A stretch of DNA of 42,702 nt from an uncultured bacterium (lineage in GTDB: Bacteria; Patescibacteriota; Minisyncoccia; Phycocordibacterales; PALSA-1337). Shown here one piece after another: positions 1 to 8,081 of this stretch. Both the position numbers and the translations under genes were made by a program. A model generated the notes under the pieces. The model was not told the origin of the DNA. It was given only the letters and a program-made list of their open reading frames with translations, and did not search any database. The stretch is taken from the NCBI GenBank assembly GCA_903870315.1, contig CAIQCJ010000001.1, positions 1 through 42,702 of the forward strand, given 5' to 3'. How positions within the stretch are numbered: the stretch's first letter is position 1; each line of letters opens with the position of its first letter.

Positions 1-2
1 AC

Positions 3-125
3 ACGACCAATTCATTGGACGGTTATTGGAGTCGCCTCAAGAATCTTTTAGGCGCGCATCGCGGAAAAAGCAAAGAAAGAATCAGGAAGATTGCTACTGA
101 AATACTACGCAAACAGACTGCTTAA
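3..125 (+). pseudogene. Transposase, C-terminal fragment (5' end outside window)
   Basis: The open frame enters from the window edge and ends at TAA 123-125, giving 40 residues. It begins TTNSLDGYWSRLK, the block that in many DDE transposases reads TTNSLEG-x-x-S-x-LK and carries the third catalytic acid, followed by a basic helical tail (HRGKSKERIRK). Here the acid is Asp rather than the usual Glu. The element family cannot be fixed from 40 residues. It may be an intact transposase cut by the window edge or a remnant. It points into the window and ends about 30 bp from the convergent stop of the propeller-like gene. Confidence 0.6.
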
Positions 126-156
126 ATTACCATTAGACCCTTTTTTGACTATATAA

Positions 157-1449
157 CTAGTGACTTCTCACTAAATCTAGTGACCACAGAGATAGGTCGT
201 TTTTGTTCATGAAGAAGAGGAAGTTGTCTTTATCGTCTATCCCGAGATTGAACATGTCTATAACCCTATCAGCCTGTCCTATAATAGGGGCCACAAGCTT
301 TGTTTCTCCTGTTACTGAGTTTACTTGCCAAACCTTATCAATAGTTGAAACTGTACCTCTATACCAATCATCCGGATATGTTCCAGGGAAGTTTTGGAAT
401 GGAACAGCACAGTAGACAACATCTTTATAGAAGTTTCCCCAGACACACTTCTCTGCCAAAGTTCTTAGAACCACATCCATCATGGTGCTACTAGCTACAT
501 TGTATATACCAGAAACAATGTCGCTATTATTTCCAGAGGCCGAGAAGAATACTTTCTTACCATCAACACTTACCTTTGCACTAAGACCATTCATTGGCCC
601 TATAACTTTCTTCCAGACACCAGTCTTAGGATCTACGAAATATAAGTAACTAGCGCGATCAGCCGTCCCTTTATTTATAAGAGTGATGATATTTGTGGAT
701 GGCCAATCAACATTGAACTGTGTGAGAGGTGTTGTAAATATCTGGGCCGTTTTTGTCCCATCAAAGTTTGAGACATAACCAACAGAACCATTTGTATCCT
801 GTACTAGAGTAAACAGCTTATCTTTTTGTGGTGAAACCGCATATCCAATAGTATTGCTTGGCAAACTTCTTCCTTTAAGAGAAAAAGGTGTAAGCGTTTG
901 TATGCTTCTAGTAGAGGTAGCCGCAGGAGCTATGGCTTGGTTATTGAGCTCGGCGTATATATATGTAGGAGTCTCGCTGTCACCTTGGATGGTTGGTCCG
1001 ATAAAAGCTGTTATAGCTTTATTCCAGATGCTATTATAGACCTTTGGCAGCAAAGTGTTTGAAAGGGTTGCTATGGCCAAAGTGTTCCCTTTTGCTTCAT
1101 ATATATTACCCCTTCCCCTATCAATCCAGCGTACCAGAGTTGTTGAAGCTGTTGTGCTGGCACCATAACCACCAACAGGAGTATCACTTAAGAGACGTAG
1201 AACAGGAATAGGGTTTGTTTGTTGAGCCACACCGCCATTGTTTGTTGTCTTGTAATTACTTGTAGAAGAGCTTGTCTGTCCACTTATACCACTGCGACTG
1301 AGTGGGGCAAAACCACCAGAACCATTGGTTGGGCTAGTTGGTAATGCCGCAGGGTGTGTTTTCAACATATACAACCAATACCCCACACCCAAGATAGCAG
1401 CGATCAGTACGAGGAAGATTATTAGTTTTACGGTTGATTTTGATGACAT
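157..1449 (-). CDS. Membrane-anchored extracellular protein, beta-propeller-like
   Basis: A 430-residue protein with one N-terminal membrane helix (about residues 8-28), then a Ser/Thr/Gly/Asn-rich linker (about 30-78) and a large beta-rich domain. That domain repeats short strand-turn blocks such as AVSPQKDKLFTLVQD and VSVDGKKVFFSASG, the kind seen in TolB/WD40-type propellers. I cannot assign a named family. The topology predicts a short cytoplasmic tail and an outward-facing propeller. It is the last gene of the minus-strand secretion-like cluster, 73 bp after the pilin-like gene, so it may be a surface or adhesion component. A transposase fragment lies just beyond its stop. Confidence 0.75.
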   Translation of the reverse strand: MSSKSTVKLIIFLVLIAAILGVGYWLYMLKTHPAALPTSPTNGSGGFAPLSRSGISGQTSSSTSNYKTTNNGGVAQQTNPIPVLRLLSDTPVGGYGASTTASTTLVRWIDRGRGNIYEAKGNTLAIATLSNTLLPKVYNSIWNKAITAFIGPTIQGDSETPTYIYAELNNQAIAPAATSTRSIQTLTPFSLKGRSLPSNTIGYAVSPQKDKLFTLVQDTNGSVGYVSNFDGTKTAQIFTTPLTQFNVDWPSTNIITLINKGTADRASYLYFVDPKTGVWKKVIGPMNGLSAKVSVDGKKVFFSASGNNSDIVSGIYNVASSTMMDVVLRTLAEKCVWGNFYKDVVYCAVPFQNFPGTYPDDWYRGTVSTIDKVWQVNSVTGETKLVAPIIGQADRVIDMFNLGIDDKDNFLFFMNKNDLSLWSLDLVRSH

Positions 1450-1522
1450 GGTGGTTGGTTGAAGATCTGTTTATATTATAATTAATACTTGCTACTTTGT
1501 CTTATACTAAAATTAACACTAT

Positions 1523-2896
1523 TTACTTAAATTTACTTAACTGTACCGCTGTTTGTACGACAGACCCAATCAAACCAGGAGATTTCCAATTAGTATATGT
1601 GTTTATTTCAGACTCTAGTTTAGTGATTTGGTTAGCCAAATCAGTTTTTTGTGTTCCATCAGGCAAAGAATTTAAAGCAGCAACAAGCTCCGGTTTTCTG
1701 TTACTGTTGTAATCGCTTTGTACATATCCTTGGGGGCCAAGGTGTGCAGAATCATCTGCCATCACCTGCTCTATAGAAGCAATTATGCCTAAAGATGTAG
1801 TATAAGTCCCGGCATTTTTAACAGTATTAGCGGCGTCTATTTGACCATCTGCAACCAAGATTTTCTGAAAGTCTTGACTAACAGCATCAATCTTTTGGTT
1901 ATTTAATTCAATGCTTGCAGAGTTTTTGTCAGCCACGCCCGCAGCCAAGAATTTATTGAATTCTAAACTTGCACTTTGGGCTACAGCAACACCACCAGAA
2001 GCCTTACTTTTTTCTGTTAAGGAAGCTATTTGTACATTAATAGTATTTCGTTCTGCTGTAGTTAGGTTTGGGTTTAGTAATTGATTTTGTAGCACCATAA
2101 TAGCGGCATTTTTTTGGTTTGCGTCTGCTTGGGCCGCTTGTAATATCGCTGTTGCGGCGTTGTTGTTACTGTCAATTTTATTTTGTAATGTTTGTGCTTG
2201 GTTGAGCATATTATCAAAAAAAGTATTATTTAACATACTTGAGGGTATGTTGATGGGATCTACTATATTACTTGGAATATCCACAAACTGTGGATTTATA
2301 GAACGCAATATTAAATATGAACAAACAACCATTAGCAGACCTTTTATTGCGTTACCTATCTTCTCTTTTCCGTCACTCTTTCCTTGTATGGCATCAGAAG
2401 TCATATACTCAAAACCACCCAAAACAATCATAAAAACAGCGGCTACAGCGGCAATAGCTATAAAAAGATTGAACATATATTGCAGATAACCACTTATGGA
2501 AGGGTTAGTTAGCTGATTTCCGTTACATGTTATATTTGTTCCTTGCGTCAAACCAGGAGAACAAGGTAGTGGTTCCAAAAGAGTATAAGAGCCGCCAGAT
2601 CCTGGTGGGGTAAGGTTTGTCACACTGCCGGGTTGTGCGTATTGAAGTTGTTGATCTAATGTCTCAAGAGATTTTGGTGTGGTTGATGGCAAAGCAGACG
2701 ATTGTCCTGGTGGTAATATTTTGTATGAATCCAAAGGTGGAGGAATGTATTCTTTTGAGATAGTTCCAGATATTGTTGTTGGAACATTGTTTTCTTGAGC
2801 TAGTACTATTCCAGTGTTTTGGATTAATCCTGCTACCAAAAAAACAACCATCACCACACAGTATTTACTTATAGGTTTATTGATATTTGATTTCAT
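1523..2896 (-). CDS. Pilin-like T4SS protein with long helical tail
   Basis: I choose the ATG at 2896, which follows the upstream stop by 1 nt and gives 457 residues with a signal-like hydrophobic segment (about 11-33); a longer reading would add 19 residues overlapping the previous gene. After a Pro/Ser/Thr-rich region come two membrane helices (about 137-160 and 182-199) separated by a charged loop with GFEYMTSDAIQGKSDGKEKI. This is the TrbC/VirB2-like arrangement of the T4SS pilin families common in Patescibacteria. Classical VirB2 pilins are near 100-120 residues, so the roughly 250-residue Asn/Gln/Ala-rich helical C-terminus is unusual. It may be a structural subunit or a channel part rather than a processed pilin. 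Confidence 0.75.
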   Translation of the reverse strand: MKSNINKPISKYCVVMVVFLVAGLIQNTGIVLAQENNVPTTISGTISKEYIPPPLDSYKILPPGQSSALPSTTPKSLETLDQQLQYAQPGSVTNLTPPGSGGSYTLLEPLPCSPGLTQGTNITCNGNQLTNPSISGYLQYMFNLFIAIAAVAAVFMIVLGGFEYMTSDAIQGKSDGKEKIGNAIKGLLMVVCSYLILRSINPQFVDIPSNIVDPINIPSSMLNNTFFDNMLNQAQTLQNKIDSNNNAATAILQAAQADANQKNAAIMVLQNQLLNPNLTTAERNTINVQIASLTEKSKASGGVAVAQSASLEFNKFLAAGVADKNSASIELNNQKIDAVSQDFQKILVADGQIDAANTVKNAGTYTTSLGIIASIEQVMADDSAHLGPQGYVQSDYNSNRKPELVAALNSLPDGTQKTDLANQITKLESEINTYTNWKSPGLIGSVVQTAVQLSKFK

Positions 2897-2897
2897 T

Positions 2898-3932
2898 TTA
2901 GTTATTTGTTGAAGTACCACCTCCGAAGTTCGATGTGAAATCACCACTTGCACTTTGTAAGATCTCTCCGTTGTTGCTTATATTTAATGAAACATCAGAT
3001 GTTCCAGAAGAACCGTCTGGCGATCTCAAAACAACAGTGTTACTAGTGCTTAGTTCAGCGTATTGGGTACCGTTGATATACCAATCCAAGGCCAGATTTC
3101 CCAAACTATTTAGAGCTTTTTCGAAGCCGAATGGTACAGCTAGGACGGAGACTTCCTTTTGTGTGCCTATATTTACAACACTTACAGACCTGTTGTACAA
3201 AGGTCCATACAAAGGATCATTTATATAAAATCCAAGGCCTGGCTTATGTGGTATTACAGAAACTGTTCCTACAACATTGCTAGTGCCATCTTTTGTCGTC
3301 ACTGTGACTGTCAAAGAATAAGGCCTAGGCACCATATCCCCTTTCAAGTCCACAAAGCTTTTCCCATAGCCAGACTGATCTTCCAAAACTGTTCCACTGT
3401 CCTTTTCCCATTTGTATATCAATGTGGAAGGTAAATATTCAACACCAGAAGAGTTGGCAATATGTGGCACAGCTACTATCCTTACGGTATTCTGATACAC
3501 CAAAGGCACTCGACCCAAAAACAAAGGAGGAACATAACCACTAGACTCTGTTATGAAGTCTATAGAACCAGATTTTATAGAGAAAGATTCATTGTATTGC
3601 TGACCAGCCACTGTATTGGCGCTTACCTTTATAGTCATCGTCTTTCCAAGTGCTGGTGCGGTTGTAGTAAATGTCACCAAGCCAATAGCTGTCTTCTTTG
3701 CCACGCCATTTACAGACCAAGTTATCGTTGCTCCATTGATATTGAAAGCATAACTTTTTGCTGTTATGGTCACGTTCTCCCCAGGTATAGGACTCTCCGG
3801 ATCAGAAGACAACTGCAACCCACTTATAGAAACAGGTATTGTTTGTGCTTGTGCTTTATTTACAGATAAAAATGCACCAGAGAACGTTAGAGTCAATATA
3901 GATATAAGTACTAGAGGATATCTGATCTTCAT
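2898..3932 (-). CDS. Secreted protein with Ig-like/PKD-like repeats
   Basis: With the ATG at 3932 the product is 344 residues and starts with a standard signal peptide (MKIRYPLVLISILTLTFSGA, ending near AQA-Q). An in-frame start further upstream overlaps the previous gene and would put about 20 polar residues before the signal, so it is less likely. The mature protein is all beta in character, with repeated blocks such as PIPGENVTITAKSYAFNI and ITWSVNGVAKKT, and looks like two or three Ig-like/PKD-like domains. No catalytic motif is visible. It sits between a membrane protein and the pilin-like gene, which suggests an exported structural or adhesive part of the same apparatus. Confidence 0.7.
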   Translation of the reverse strand: MKIRYPLVLISILTLTFSGAFLSVNKAQAQTIPVSISGLQLSSDPESPIPGENVTITAKSYAFNINGATITWSVNGVAKKTAIGLVTFTTTAPALGKTMTIKVSANTVAGQQYNESFSIKSGSIDFITESSGYVPPLFLGRVPLVYQNTVRIVAVPHIANSSGVEYLPSTLIYKWEKDSGTVLEDQSGYGKSFVDLKGDMVPRPYSLTVTVTTKDGTSNVVGTVSVIPHKPGLGFYINDPLYGPLYNRSVSVVNIGTQKEVSVLAVPFGFEKALNSLGNLALDWYINGTQYAELSTSNTVVLRSPDGSSGTSDVSLNISNNGEILQSASGDFTSNFGGGTSTNN

Positions 3933-3975
3933 TACATTACATTTTATCAAGTAATTCAGAAAAATGCGATAGTGG

Positions 3976-4497
3976 TTATACATGTTTTTTACCACTAGGC
4001 ATTCTGACTTGTCCTACATTGAGTGGCGGTGTCGACCGTTTATTTATAGGACCACCCTCTTCGCTTGTAGCAATGTTTGGCATATGAGTCGGTACACCAT
4101 CTGCGTTCATTTGGATCGCCGGCTTTTCCCATTCAGGTGTCCAATTCTTTAACATTTCTTGTTGTTCTGATTCAGCATCTTCTTTTTTCGCATCGCTGTG
4201 TATATACCAGACATCCAAGACCCACAACTGAGCTATACCACCAGTTAGAGCAGCTGCGGCTTCTGTGCCAACCAAGGAGATAAGTCTTTGTGGGCGTTGT
4301 ATCAAAGAAACCTTTTTTATAAACTGTATCCAAATAACCAAAATTCCACCCACAATAAGGTCCAAGACTTCGTTTATAGCGACCCCAATACCAAACCAAC
4401 CCAAAACTAACTCTATAATAAAGAGTTGTATAAAATCCATAACACCAGCAAAGATGTACATCCACAACCACCCATTTGATTTCTTCTTGTAAGCCAT
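3976..4497 (-). CDS. Small membrane protein of the T4SS-like cluster
   Basis: A 173-residue protein with three or four hydrophobic stretches between about residues 9 and 105 (for example WLWMYIFAGVMDFIQLFII and VLDLIVGGILVIWIQFI), then a polar, Pro-rich tail. I recognise no named family. It starts 5 bp after the VirB4-like gene and its stop lies just before the next gene, so it is translated from the same transcript. Its position between the ATPase and the exported proteins suggests an inner-membrane part of the apparatus, but that rests only on context. Confidence 0.7.
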   Translation of the reverse strand: MAYKKKSNGWLWMYIFAGVMDFIQLFIIELVLGWFGIGVAINEVLDLIVGGILVIWIQFIKKVSLIQRPQRLISLVGTEAAAALTGGIAQLWVLDVWYIHSDAKKEDAESEQQEMLKNWTPEWEKPAIQMNADGVPTHMPNIATSEEGGPINKRSTPPLNVGQVRMPSGKKHV

Positions 4498-4502
4498 GTT
4501 GT

Positions 4503-6320
4503 TTATTGTCCAGATTGCTCTAACTCTTTCTTGGCGCGCTGGATCTGTTGTACTTGTTCTGGGTTTGTGGTGATGATCTGATCTTCTGTATAAGAAGCCA
4601 CAACCTTCAAAGCCACGTGTTTCAAACCTACGAAGAACATACCCTCTCCAACATCTGACTCTAGAAGCAAGTACTTCTCTTCATCTGTAAGGTTAAATGT
4701 TTGTTGTATGTGGTCTATGACGGTTGGAGACTGTTTCAGGAGTACCTGCATAGAAGAGTTTGTAAGTATCGGCATACCGTAAGGAGACTTCAAGAAGTCG
4801 TCCACGTCTTGGGTTATTGTGGCCAAACCAAGCCAGTATTTACGACAACGCTTGGCTATACCAAACAAGAACGAAGCCGTATCTTCAGATTTCATCATCC
4901 ACCAAGCCTCATCAACCACTAGTAAACGCTTTTTCTTAGTTCTGCGTATCATATTCCAGATATAGTGAGTGACTATATACATAGCAACTGGTTTAAGTTC
5001 ATCTTCCATATCACGCAAAGAGAATACGGCAAATTTGCTATTGATATCGACGCTTGAGGGTCTATTTATGAAACCAGCCCATGTTCCCTTCGTGTACTTA
5101 GTCAGACGTTCTACTAAAGAGGCTGAACCTTCCATACCAGCCAAAACCAGCTCGAAATCAGATAGAAGTGGCGGTTCGACATTTCTGAAGTCTGATTCGG
5201 CAGTTATATCCTTCAGGGCGTAGGTTTCAGTGATGGCGCGATCTACGATAGCGTCTTCTTCTTGAGTTAGTCCGCCAAACATTATACGGAAAAGACCTAC
5301 CAAGTTAATAATATTTGAGCGTAGGACATCAGAGGTAGACTCGTCTTCTGCTGGTACTGGCAGGTCGAAAGGGTTTATATGATGTTCCGAGTTTAGTGAG
5401 ATGTTGAAATATTTTCCACCAGTAGCTTCAGCCATATATTCATATTCTTTTTCTGGGTCAATAACCAAGACGTCTGTATCAAACATCAAAGTTCTCAAAA
5501 TCTCCAGTTTTGTGCAGTAAGATTTACCAGCACCAGCCACAGCGAAAGTGACGGAGTTGTAGTTCTCTAGAGAATACCTATCAAACAAAACTAGAGAAGA
5601 GTTGTGGCGGTTTATTCCATACAAGATGCCTTTGTTCTCTGTAAGATCGAAAGATACGAAAGGAAAGATGCTTGAAAGTGGAGAAGAGTTGAGTTTGGAA
5701 TGAACAGAGAGTTGGTCATCCGCTATAGGCAACATACTCTTAAAACCTTGTTCTTGTTGGAAAAGTGCTGGTTTGACATATATAAGCTTGGATTCCAACA
5801 TAGACTTTATCTCAGACTCTAGTTTATCTAGCTCATTGTCGTTATCAGCAAAGATGGTGATATATATACCCACATCAAAGAGGTGTTCCTGGGCTTGCAT
5901 AAGCTGGTCACGTAAGGTCTCTAGGTCTTGGTAGGCGGTGTCGAGTGACGGGTCACGAACCAACCCCTTCTCTTCTCTTATAGAGATTTGGCTTTGCACC
6001 TCAGCGACTTTCTTTTGGAAGTGGTGCAGTATTTTTGCTGTGTCAACTGGGTGTATAAATATGGATACATTGAATACTTTATCTAGGTTGATGATAGGAG
6101 CGAACCAGCTTTCTTCTAGAAAACGTGGATATGATATGACAAACAATGTCCTAGCGACCTTTTCTCCAAGATTTAATTCCTTCGGGGTTATCTTGAGCGC
6201 TGAAGGGGCGATGACGTCTTTTAACTCCAAAACCCCAGACTGATATATTTCTTGTGGAAGAATAGAAACTATCGGTGCTTGTTCATCCTTTTTTCCAAAT
6301 AATTTGTTCAAAAATGACAT
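4503..6320 (-). CDS. virB4: VirB4/TraC-type secretion ATPase
   Basis: A 605-residue P-loop ATPase of the VirB4/TraC/TrbE family, which powers assembly and transport by type IV secretion systems at the inner membrane. Walker A is GAGKS at 263-267 (context AVAGAGKSY); the first Gly of the usual GxxxxGK(S/T) is Ala. Walker B is LLVVDE at about 466-471, followed by AWWMM, with VIDPEKEY after the first strand as in other VirB4 proteins. The N-terminal third contains a helical, coiled-coil-prone stretch (about 97-175). VirB4 proteins are usually near 800 residues; the missing N-terminal part seems to be encoded by the gene just upstream, 13 bp away. Confidence 0.92.
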   Translation of the reverse strand: MSFLNKLFGKKDEQAPIVSILPQEIYQSGVLELKDVIAPSALKITPKELNLGEKVARTLFVISYPRFLEESWFAPIINLDKVFNVSIFIHPVDTAKILHHFQKKVAEVQSQISIREEKGLVRDPSLDTAYQDLETLRDQLMQAQEHLFDVGIYITIFADNDNELDKLESEIKSMLESKLIYVKPALFQQEQGFKSMLPIADDQLSVHSKLNSSPLSSIFPFVSFDLTENKGILYGINRHNSSLVLFDRYSLENYNSVTFAVAGAGKSYCTKLEILRTLMFDTDVLVIDPEKEYEYMAEATGGKYFNISLNSEHHINPFDLPVPAEDESTSDVLRSNIINLVGLFRIMFGGLTQEEDAIVDRAITETYALKDITAESDFRNVEPPLLSDFELVLAGMEGSASLVERLTKYTKGTWAGFINRPSSVDINSKFAVFSLRDMEDELKPVAMYIVTHYIWNMIRRTKKKRLLVVDEAWWMMKSEDTASFLFGIAKRCRKYWLGLATITQDVDDFLKSPYGMPILTNSSMQVLLKQSPTVIDHIQQTFNLTDEEKYLLLESDVGEGMFFVGLKHVALKVVASYTEDQIITTNPEQVQQIQRAKKELEQSGQ

Positions 6321-6333
6321 AGTCTTTGTTTAG

Positions 6334-6978
6334 CTATATTTGTATAGGCTTTTCCGTCTCGCCAGGGTTGAAAAGCTTATAGAAGAGTTCGACGATCTCC
6401 CCTGTCCCCAACTCAGCCGCACGTACACCGCAACGGACCAAGCCTTGTTCTACAACAGCGACTCTCTGTTCAAGCTGGCTCCTATAAGTCTCGAAACTCG
6501 CTTGTTTCTCAGATGTTTCCATAGACTTTTTATTCGGATTATTTCTTCCCAAGAAGCTTGTGAGAGGATTCTTGCTGGCGCTTATCATAGGAGGATCATA
6601 AGGAACAATCACGAAGAAGCTTTTTGTCATAATATCAGTGCTTTCTACGAAAGCTTTTATAAATCCGACATATTCTTGCACCTGAATCTTCATCAGGTCA
6701 GTGTTTTGTTCTTTGTATCTATCCTCCAACAAGGCGATATACGGTCTTATGTCTAGTTTCTTTGACTGGATGAATATTTGGACTGAGAAATCCAGAGAGT
6801 TCAAGAAATTTTGGAATTGCATAAGTATAGAGGTTTGCTCATCTGAGGACTTCAAAGCGAAGTTGAGTGATGAAGCCAATATCACAGCGCGCATACCGCC
6901 GTCCTTGAGTATAGCAATACCATCACGTATTTCTTGTATTGGTACGAAGTCTTGTGTTGTTTTTGTGTCTTGAGCCAT
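6334..6978 (-). CDS. Separate VirB4 N-terminal-like protein
   Basis: The ATG at 6978 overlaps nothing and lies 1 nt after the prgI-like stop, giving 214 residues (MAQDTKTTQDFVPIQEI). The fold reads like the N-terminal domain of VirB4/TrsE-type ATPases: a start of VPIQEIRDGIAILKDGGMRA, then strands and helices with ALKSSDEQTSILMQFQNFLN and FVQIFIQSKKLDIRPY-type features, ending in a helical region. It has no P-loop. It lies between the PrgI-like gene and the VirB4 ATPase gene. I infer that VirB4 is made here as two chains; the alternative is an independent membrane-associated T4SS factor. Confidence 0.75.
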   Translation of the reverse strand: MAQDTKTTQDFVPIQEIRDGIAILKDGGMRAVILASSLNFALKSSDEQTSILMQFQNFLNSLDFSVQIFIQSKKLDIRPYIALLEDRYKEQNTDLMKIQVQEYVGFIKAFVESTDIMTKSFFVIVPYDPPMISASKNPLTSFLGRNNPNKKSMETSEKQASFETYRSQLEQRVAVVEQGLVRCGVRAAELGTGEIVELFYKLFNPGETEKPIQI

Positions 6979-6979
6979 T

Positions 6980-7411
6980 TTATTTCTTTTTTTTTGCGTA
7001 TAGACTCTCTTGTACATCTAGACTCCAAGTCAGATCTTTCAGTTTGCTATCTGACATCTTTGGCACAGTCAGAGAGGCGTAACTACTTGCGTCTCGGACG
7101 GCTTCTGCAGTTGTTGTTGGTTGGGGTTTCTCAGTCTTTCTCCAAATATACAACTTACTCCCCAAATAATATTTGTAAGCATACTCAAGTATGTTAATGA
7201 GGGGCTTGTTATTTATCCTGAAGAAAGCCAACAACCCTGAGATGCCCATAATGATGACTATAGGTAGGGCTGATAACAATAAATTGTTGAAGAACACGTA
7301 AACCATAAACGACAAACCACCCCCTCCGGCCAAATAGATAAACTGCTTCAGCGTTAATTGGCCAAATATCTTATCCTCCACCTCTATGAATTGAGGAACT
7401 TGAAAGCGCAT
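6980..7411 (-). CDS. PrgI-family (VirB3-like) T4SS membrane protein
   Basis: A 143-residue protein with the PrgI signature: MRFQVPQFIEVEDKIFGQLT at the N-terminus, two adjacent membrane helices (about 23-45 and 48-65), then the cytoplasmic stretch INKPLINILEYAYKYYL with LYIWRK. PrgI-type proteins take the place of VirB3 next to VirB4 in Gram-positive-type conjugation systems, which matches its place directly before the two VirB4-like genes. The C-terminal 40 residues are polar and probably disordered. Its TTA stop and the next ATG are adjacent, so translation is likely coupled. Confidence 0.88.
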   Translation of the reverse strand: MRFQVPQFIEVEDKIFGQLTLKQFIYLAGGGGLSFMVYVFFNNLLLSALPIVIIMGISGLLAFFRINNKPLINILEYAYKYYLGSKLYIWRKTEKPQPTTTAEAVRDASSYASLTVPKMSDSKLKDLTWSLDVQESLYAKKKK

Positions 7412-7459
7412 TAGACTAATTATATCACAACAATAGAATCTATTATCCCCTATCTGGTG

Positions 7460-8068
7460 TTAATTGAGAGATTCTTTATAAGGGTCTAGTTTCTGTGGCT
7501 GGTTTATTTGCTGGGGCGGTATGGTGATAGGGGTGGTGAGCAGGTGATCTGTAAGTGGCTCTATCCTAGGTCTAGTAGGCATCTTTATTGAATCGGGATC
7601 TTCTATGCCACTTAGTATCTCTGAGCGCCTCTCTGTGGGTACACCACCATTACCGTTCACATCACCTATAGGAGATTTGTCATTATTGGCCGTCTGAGTA
7701 TGATCTATAGTGAAATCACCAAGACGTTCTAGGTCGGAGGGGCTTGAGGTTGTCTCAACACTCATAAGGTGTTTTCTTATAAGACTAAATACATCCTTGT
7801 TTATGTCTGCGGTTATGTTATCCGCAATTTTTCTGTCTATAGATAATCTGTCACACAAGTCACTAACAAAGAGTGATGATTTTTGGAGGCCCAACATTAC
7901 CAAACCAACCTCATCAACAAGTTCACCCAATTGATCTATATGCAAGTTATATTTTTTCCCTATAGATTCTACTTTTTCATTTACATCAGAAGATGTGATC
8001 GCTTCTTGGACTTCTGTGGGTAGCTTTTCGAATATGGCTTGTATTTCTTCTGAAGTAAATTGTTTCAT
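7460..8068 (-). CDS. Uncharacterised cytosolic protein in T4SS-like cluster
   Basis: A 202-residue soluble protein with no signal peptide or membrane helix. The N-terminal 115 residues are helical and acidic (start MKQFTSEEIQAIFEKLPTEV), the rest is a Pro/Thr/Ser/Asp-rich tail likely to be disordered. I do not recognise a family. It sits 13 bp after the VirB6-like gene and 48 bp before the PrgI-like gene, inside the cluster, so a cytoplasmic chaperone or adaptor role for the apparatus is possible but not shown by the sequence. Confidence 0.7.
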   Translation of the reverse strand: MKQFTSEEIQAIFEKLPTEVQEAITSSDVNEKVESIGKKYNLHIDQLGELVDEVGLVMLGLQKSSLFVSDLCDRLSIDRKIADNITADINKDVFSLIRKHLMSVETTSSPSDLERLGDFTIDHTQTANNDKSPIGDVNGNGGVPTERRSEILSGIEDPDSIKMPTRPRIEPLTDHLLTTPITIPPQQINQPQKLDPYKESLN

Positions 8069-8081
8069 GTTTGTTTATTAT

